Assembly (NCBI GenBank): GCA_024138015.1
Contig: JAMXBB010000011.1
Location: forward strand, 74,150,189 to 74,214,188
From: Lumnitzera littorea
Taxonomy: Eukaryota; Streptophyta; Magnoliopsida; Myrtales; Combretaceae
DNA: 64,000 nt
Direction of reading: 5' to 3'
Shown: piece after piece, positions 59,264-64,000 of the stretch
Layout: each line of letters opens with the position of its first letter
Numbering within the stretch: position 1 is the first letter of the stretch
Notes under the pieces: model-generated
What the model saw: the letters and a program-made list of their open reading frames with translations, nothing else
Told to the model about the DNA's origin: nothing
The model's database searches: none
Translations under genes and position numbers: made by a program

Positions 59264-61100
59264 ATGCTTTATTCGGGGGGAAAAAATTTTCGATTAACCT
59301 TCTACAAATTATCTAATCTTAGTAACAGAAACATTTTTCTTTCGTATATCTTTGGAAAACCAGAGACTTTGAGTCGGGTCGACATATTGAAATATAAACG
59401 GTTACCATTTCGAATTTAGAGTTTATTTTTCAAAATACGTATTTATTAATAACCATCACACAATTAAATAATAGTTAAGTATACACATGGTTGAAGTAAA
59501 CCTGCTCAGTACGAGATCGGAAACTAAACACAATTATTCTCATCTCCTTGCCTGCAAAAATCACAAGATAACTAAAATTATAACCAAGAGTTTCTAGGGC
59601 TTTAGTCATGAAAGCATAGCAAAGGGTAGGGAAGGATTTGACTTTGCAAGATAGTGTGGATAAGGATACTGCTTCCCAAACAAACTGAATTACATGTCCT
59701 CCAAATGCGATATATCATATTCATGGCCGTCGAGGATAACCTCCATAAGAGAAAGATGCTCTTTGACTTGTCAATTTAGCTTTGAGCTTGAAGTGAGGCC
59801 TAGAAAAGAAAAAAAATTGTGAGTTAAGAGGGCATCGGAGATAGCTTCGGCCTCTGGCTTGTGCATTTCGATACGTTTAATCATTGTCTACCACTAATTA
59901 GCACCAATACTTGGGAATGGCACCATAATATTCTCCTACTGTACTACTTTTTTAGCCTTTTGAAAGTCCCTTTGTGTAATGCATTTTTCTGTTAGGAGGT
60001 ATGATGAAGTTCATAACTATCCTGTGGGACTTCTGCCCCGAAGTATTGGGTCTATAATCCTTAAGCCTATGATAAGCTGCAAAAATTTGCTTCCAAAATA
60101 TTTGGATTAACTTCCCAATTTATTGAAGTGATTTAACTTCTGTTTACTGTGAATTCTTATTCAGTAGAGTTAATTTCTTTGATCCTGTCCATCTGAGCTC
60201 GTGGGAACATTTTTATAGGGTTGGTGAATGGGCTTTTGGCCACCAAGCTTAAAGCAAAGCTACAGAATCTAGATAAGGTCCTTGTAGAAAAGAATAACCA
60301 AAGTAGCCTCTTTAACTGCATTGAGAAAGTCGCCCTAGCTAATTTTTTAAGTTAATATTTAATTATCTTTTTTCTTATCGATTTGTATACCAACTTTCTT
60401 TCATCGTATCCAGACAATTATTTACAAATTCTTTTAACATAATGTGTACCAACTTTTCAGCACAATTTTTTTATGTAATAATCTAATTCAAGGAACATAT
60501 TTTGAAAATGAAAAGAACATTTCATTTAAAAGCATAGTTTTGATTCTCTTTTACAAATTACTAAATGAAAAAGAACAACCTATTACAATTTGAAATTCAT
60601 CCACCTCCTCTTCCATCAATCGTTCATGATGTAGTGGTGATTGTAGTTTAATTTTTCATTATCTGATCACTAATTGGGTGACTGCAAACAACTCCAACTT
60701 AGTTTCCAGAAAACTCAAAGAGAGATTGGAGCTATATAATTTATAAGGTTAGTAGACAAGTGAGAAGAGATTACAAGTACATCTGTAATGGAAGAAAAAA
60801 ATGTGAGAGTATCTTGAGATGCCTCTAAGTTAGTAGGTTTACTTCTTCTCTTATAATAATTTTTGTCAACGTTTCTTTTTTTTTTTTTTAAACTCTTACT
60901 GGGCTTCACCTGTTTTGTATTTATTTCATTTCTAACAAACTATTTTCGCTTGTCATACTAACTTGACAAATCATATAACTCTAGCCCTCCTTTTGAGTCT
61001 TTTCTTGTGGCAACTTTCTTAGTAATACCACTACATGTTTAGATAAGAATATGAGAGTGTATTATGCATTTGATGGGAGGCTTTTATAGGCGAGAAAATG
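59264..61100. other. Spacer, no gene recognised
   Basis: The stretch 59600-60350 is of mixed composition and could be old gene or repeat sequence, but no frame longer than about 60 codons carries a known motif. The minus-strand frame at 60715-60909 is lysine-rich and unrecognised. Confidence 0.45.
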
Positions 61101-61122
61101 TTGCAAGGGTACAATATTTATC

Positions 61123-61232
61123 TTCAACATTACAAGGTTAAGGCTTGACATGACGATGCTAGAGAGTCACATTAGATCTCAAGATTGCTCTTCAACATTG
61201 CAACTTTACGCCTTAACCTTGCAATGTTGAGC
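61123..61232. repeat. Inverted repeat (hairpin) of ~24-base arms
   Basis: TTCAACATTACAAGGTTAAG at 61123-61142 (arm to 61147) pairs with CTTAACCTTGCAATGTTGAG near 61212-61231, with few mismatches. The loop is about 60 bases. A third partial copy (CTTCAACATTGCAA) lies at about 61190-61204. Confidence 0.7.
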
Positions 61233-62500
61233 TCCAAGATGCAACACTAGCATAATTTTGGGTTAGTGAATTCAGGTAATCTTAGAAAATGTCAATAAGC
61301 TCCTCAACTATTTAGGTAGGACAACATTACTAGAAAAGTAGGACATCCATTAGAGGACACATGAATGGAAAGCAAGAAAGTGCATCTAAAATGCTTAAAC
61401 ATGGTCATGATTTCCCCTTTACTTTTTCTCATTATTCATTTGCTGATAGATAACCAATCTATGACTCCTTTAATAGCTCATGATGATTGTTCCTTTGTGA
61501 TTTTTAGGTCGTATAATGAATAGTAGTATCATTCATCAGCTATGGCAACTGATAGCTACAGCAAACTAACAATAGAAAACGATAGGTTTGGCATAATCAA
61601 ATCTCCAATGAATAGCAATAGGAGTTCGTGATTATGACTATTGAACCTTATTTTGGTTTTATTTAATTTAACTTATAGAAAGCTTAATTCACTTAATATA
61701 GATTACTTAATATTAAATTAAGGAAATAATAATTTGGAGCTACCAACCAATAAAATTAAGATTTTCATATGAAAAAACCCTAATTTAATCACTTATCCAT
61801 GAATTTTCTAAAAAATAACTTTTTAGAAAATATTTAACTAGAAAACTGAACTCGAAAGCTGACTTATTAAGACTATAGTCACAATGTAAAAATTAGGAAA
61901 AAAAAATTAACGAACCTTTATTTTTATAAATTTTCTAAAGATGTAAAGATAAGCAAGAATATGAAAAATGCATGAAAATGATTTTCTTTTATTATGAATT
62001 TTCTAAAAAAATAAAACAAAAGGTTTTTATTTATTTTTATTTTTTGCTCTTGAGGTGCATATGTACTGGTTAGTTAAGATCAAACCATTATAGTTCTTTT
62101 TTAAAAAAAATTTAGTGTGTAGATTTATTTTATTTTTTGAAAATAGGAAATGTTTACATTTTTCTTTATTTTAATTTTTATTAGGAAAAAACTTGAAAAA
62201 ACTAATTTTTATTCCCAATTTAAAAAAACCTAATTTTGAAGAAAAAACCCAATTAAATATTTTTATTTTCTCAAAAACCCAACTAAGTGACAAAATGATT
62301 TTTTTAGAAAAATCTCTAAAATGCCTAACTTAAAAAATGTAAACTTTACGAAAAATAAGGAATTTTTATTTAAAATATGAAAATTCTATGAAAAAAGCAA
62401 TTTTTACTCAAATATCCTAAAATATGCAACTTTAGTATAAAAGAGGTAAATACTAACGCTAAAGATATGAATTTCAACAAAAAGATGTAATTTTCCTAAG
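61233..62500. other. AT-rich spacer grading into low-complexity repeats
   Basis: No gene is present. From about 61770 the sequence is a mosaic of TTTCTAAAAAA, AACCCTAATTT and TATGAAAA words. Confidence 0.5.
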
Positions 62501-62860
62501 AAAAGTCAATTTTGTATTCAAGATGCAATCTTTATGAAAATATGCAAATCTTGAGAAAAGATGCAATTTTTTATTAAACAATACAATTTTAGTGAAAAAA
62601 AATGCAAACTATTTAAAAAAACATAAAAATTTGGATAAATGTGAATTTTTACTAAAAATATGCAATTTATATTTTTATGTGCATAGTTTATCCTAAAAAT
62701 ACAATCTTTATAACAAACATGCAATTAATATTATAAAGGTGCAAATTGTATGATGACTATGCAATGCTTATTCTAAATATGCAATTTTTGATAAAAACAC
62801 AATTTATATGTAAAGTAATGCAATCTCTATGAGAACACTTGAAAATATGGGGAAAAAAAA
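62500..62860. repeat. Degenerate short-period repeat with ATGCAAT words
   Basis: ATGCAATC, ATGCAAAT, ATGCAATT and close variants recur about every 18-25 bases, separated by TTTATGAAAA/TTACTAAAAA words. The short minus-strand frame at 62518-62724 is a by-product. Confidence 0.65.
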
Positions 62861-64000
62861 TCAACCAACAAAAATTAATACAAAGCCTTGCAAAAGAAAA
62901 TTATGTTAGTAAAATTCTATGCTGAGTGTCTTGATTGTGTAATTTTAGTAAAAAACTAATATTATGTATATTAGTAACATGCACATAAAAATCACAAAAG
63001 AAAATGAATGAAAAATAAAACAACTAATCTAAAAAGAAAAAAAAAAACATTGTAACTATTACTAAGGAAACCTGCATAAAAAATAAATCAAGTTAATAAG
63101 AATTTCTATTAAATTTAATTGTGCAAAAAATTAAATAAGGTTAAGTTAAATGAAAAAAAAAACATAAAAAGCAAAATAAATAAAAGAGAAACCCACCAAC
63201 TGTTGGACATAGGTTGAATTAGGGTATTAGGAGTGCATGTGGGTCGAACTCGAGTCGAGTTGTAGGGAGCTCTACTACATCGCCGATTCAATCTTCTTCC
63301 TCTTCATCCTTCTTCTTCTTCTTCTTTCCTTTACCTTCAACAAGCCACTGCTTAACTTCATGTAACCACTTCTGATTACCAAAACAACGAGGAAATTAAA
63401 AATTTGTGAGAGAGTGATTAACAACAATGAGATTAGTGTGTGTATCTTAGGTTTTGGTAGTGGTTTATGTGTTTTTTGAAGTTTGATGATGGTGGTGGTT
63501 GTTAGATGTCACAGTAGTGGTTAGTTTAATGCGAAACAAGAGTGGTTTTGGGGGTTTTTGGATATGAGGATTTTGTTGGTCTCGTTTAATAATCAAGAAG
63601 GAAGTGAATTAATTGTTAGGAAATTTTCGAAAAATTGAAACTTAGATTTTAAAAACAATAAACCCCTTGAGATTTGCTAATGGCATAAATAGTTTGACAA
63701 CCGAAATAAACAACAAGACAATAACTAAAAAGAGATGAGTTAAGAAGATCAGGCGCAACAATTTATAGAGATTTCACCTTATGAGTTAGTCTTCTCTTTT
63801 AGCTCCATCACTGAAATCTAATCATCTTTACAGGTCGTTTCACTATATCAATTCAATCAAACTTTAAAAGAGAATATACAACTCAATTTCCTTGACCTTT
63901 ACAATCAACTACCCTATCTCATTAGTCTTAACAAAAGACTAAACATAGGCTATAGAATACTTCTATCTCTTTTAAAGTTACAAACACAAGAATATGGATA
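62861..64000. other. AT-rich right end, no gene recognised
   Basis: A CTT-rich microsatellite-like stretch lies at about 63294-63330. The block 63240-63290 is less AT-rich and holds ACTCGAGTCGAGT. The last 300 bases resemble neither retained gene nor paired repeat. Confidence 0.5.

Noticed and set aside
1..64000. tRNA, rRNA or snoRNA genes
   Set aside because: No cloverleaf with A and B boxes, rRNA core or box C/D pair was recognised on either strand by reading. A dedicated scan (for example tRNAscan-type) would be decisive.

Overview
This window looks like nuclear DNA from a eudicot plant. It is AT-rich, has few genes with long spacers between them, and is heavily loaded with old LTR retrotransposons. 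I am confident of only two intact protein-coding genes, both plant-type. One is a single-exon DUF716/TMEM45-like membrane protein at 38346-39293 (+). The other is a nine-exon SNM1-type DNA cross-link repair nuclease at 44132-48682 (-). I can trace every SNM1 splice junction, and they join into an uninterrupted frame of 513 codons. The species cannot be named from this evidence.

Left part (1-14.7 kb): there is no intact gene. A long, almost palindromic inverted repeat lies at about 825-2165. Two copies of one roughly 3-kb LTR family face each other, a degraded minus-strand copy (about 4092-7168) and a plus-strand copy (7913-10900). The plus-strand copy runs directly into a broken Ty3/gypsy gag (10901-11350).

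Central part (14.7-37.7 kb): this is a stack of nested transposons. The outermost layer appears to be an internally deleted pogo-like DNA transposon, with a left terminal repeat at 14748 and a transposase tail plus right terminal repeat at 37130-37700. A Ty3/gypsy element with Tat-lineage features ('A', 15004 to about 37072, +) sits inside it. A was then hit by a full-length but dead gypsy element in its 5' LTR ('B', 15263-21723, -) and by a gag-protease-only element between its gag and protease ('C', 24007-28051, +, perfect ATAAG target duplication). A also carries an antisense extra ORF interrupted by a further LTR-like pair ('D'), a small tandem-repeat field and a very G-rich polypurine tract. 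All coding regions in the stack are broken by stops and frameshifts.

Right part (37.7-64 kb): the two cellular genes come first. SNM1 intron 4 holds an LTR-like promoter segment. Beyond 48.7 kb I see only tandem repeats, a trinucleotide-rich tract, a possible solo LTR (53861-55647), an orphan reverse transcriptase/RNase H fragment (about 59036-59263), a small hairpin and AT-rich low-complexity DNA.

The genes do not form a pathway. The interest lies in the transposon stratigraphy, the facing LTRs and the foldback repeat as possible small-RNA sources, and details of SNM1.
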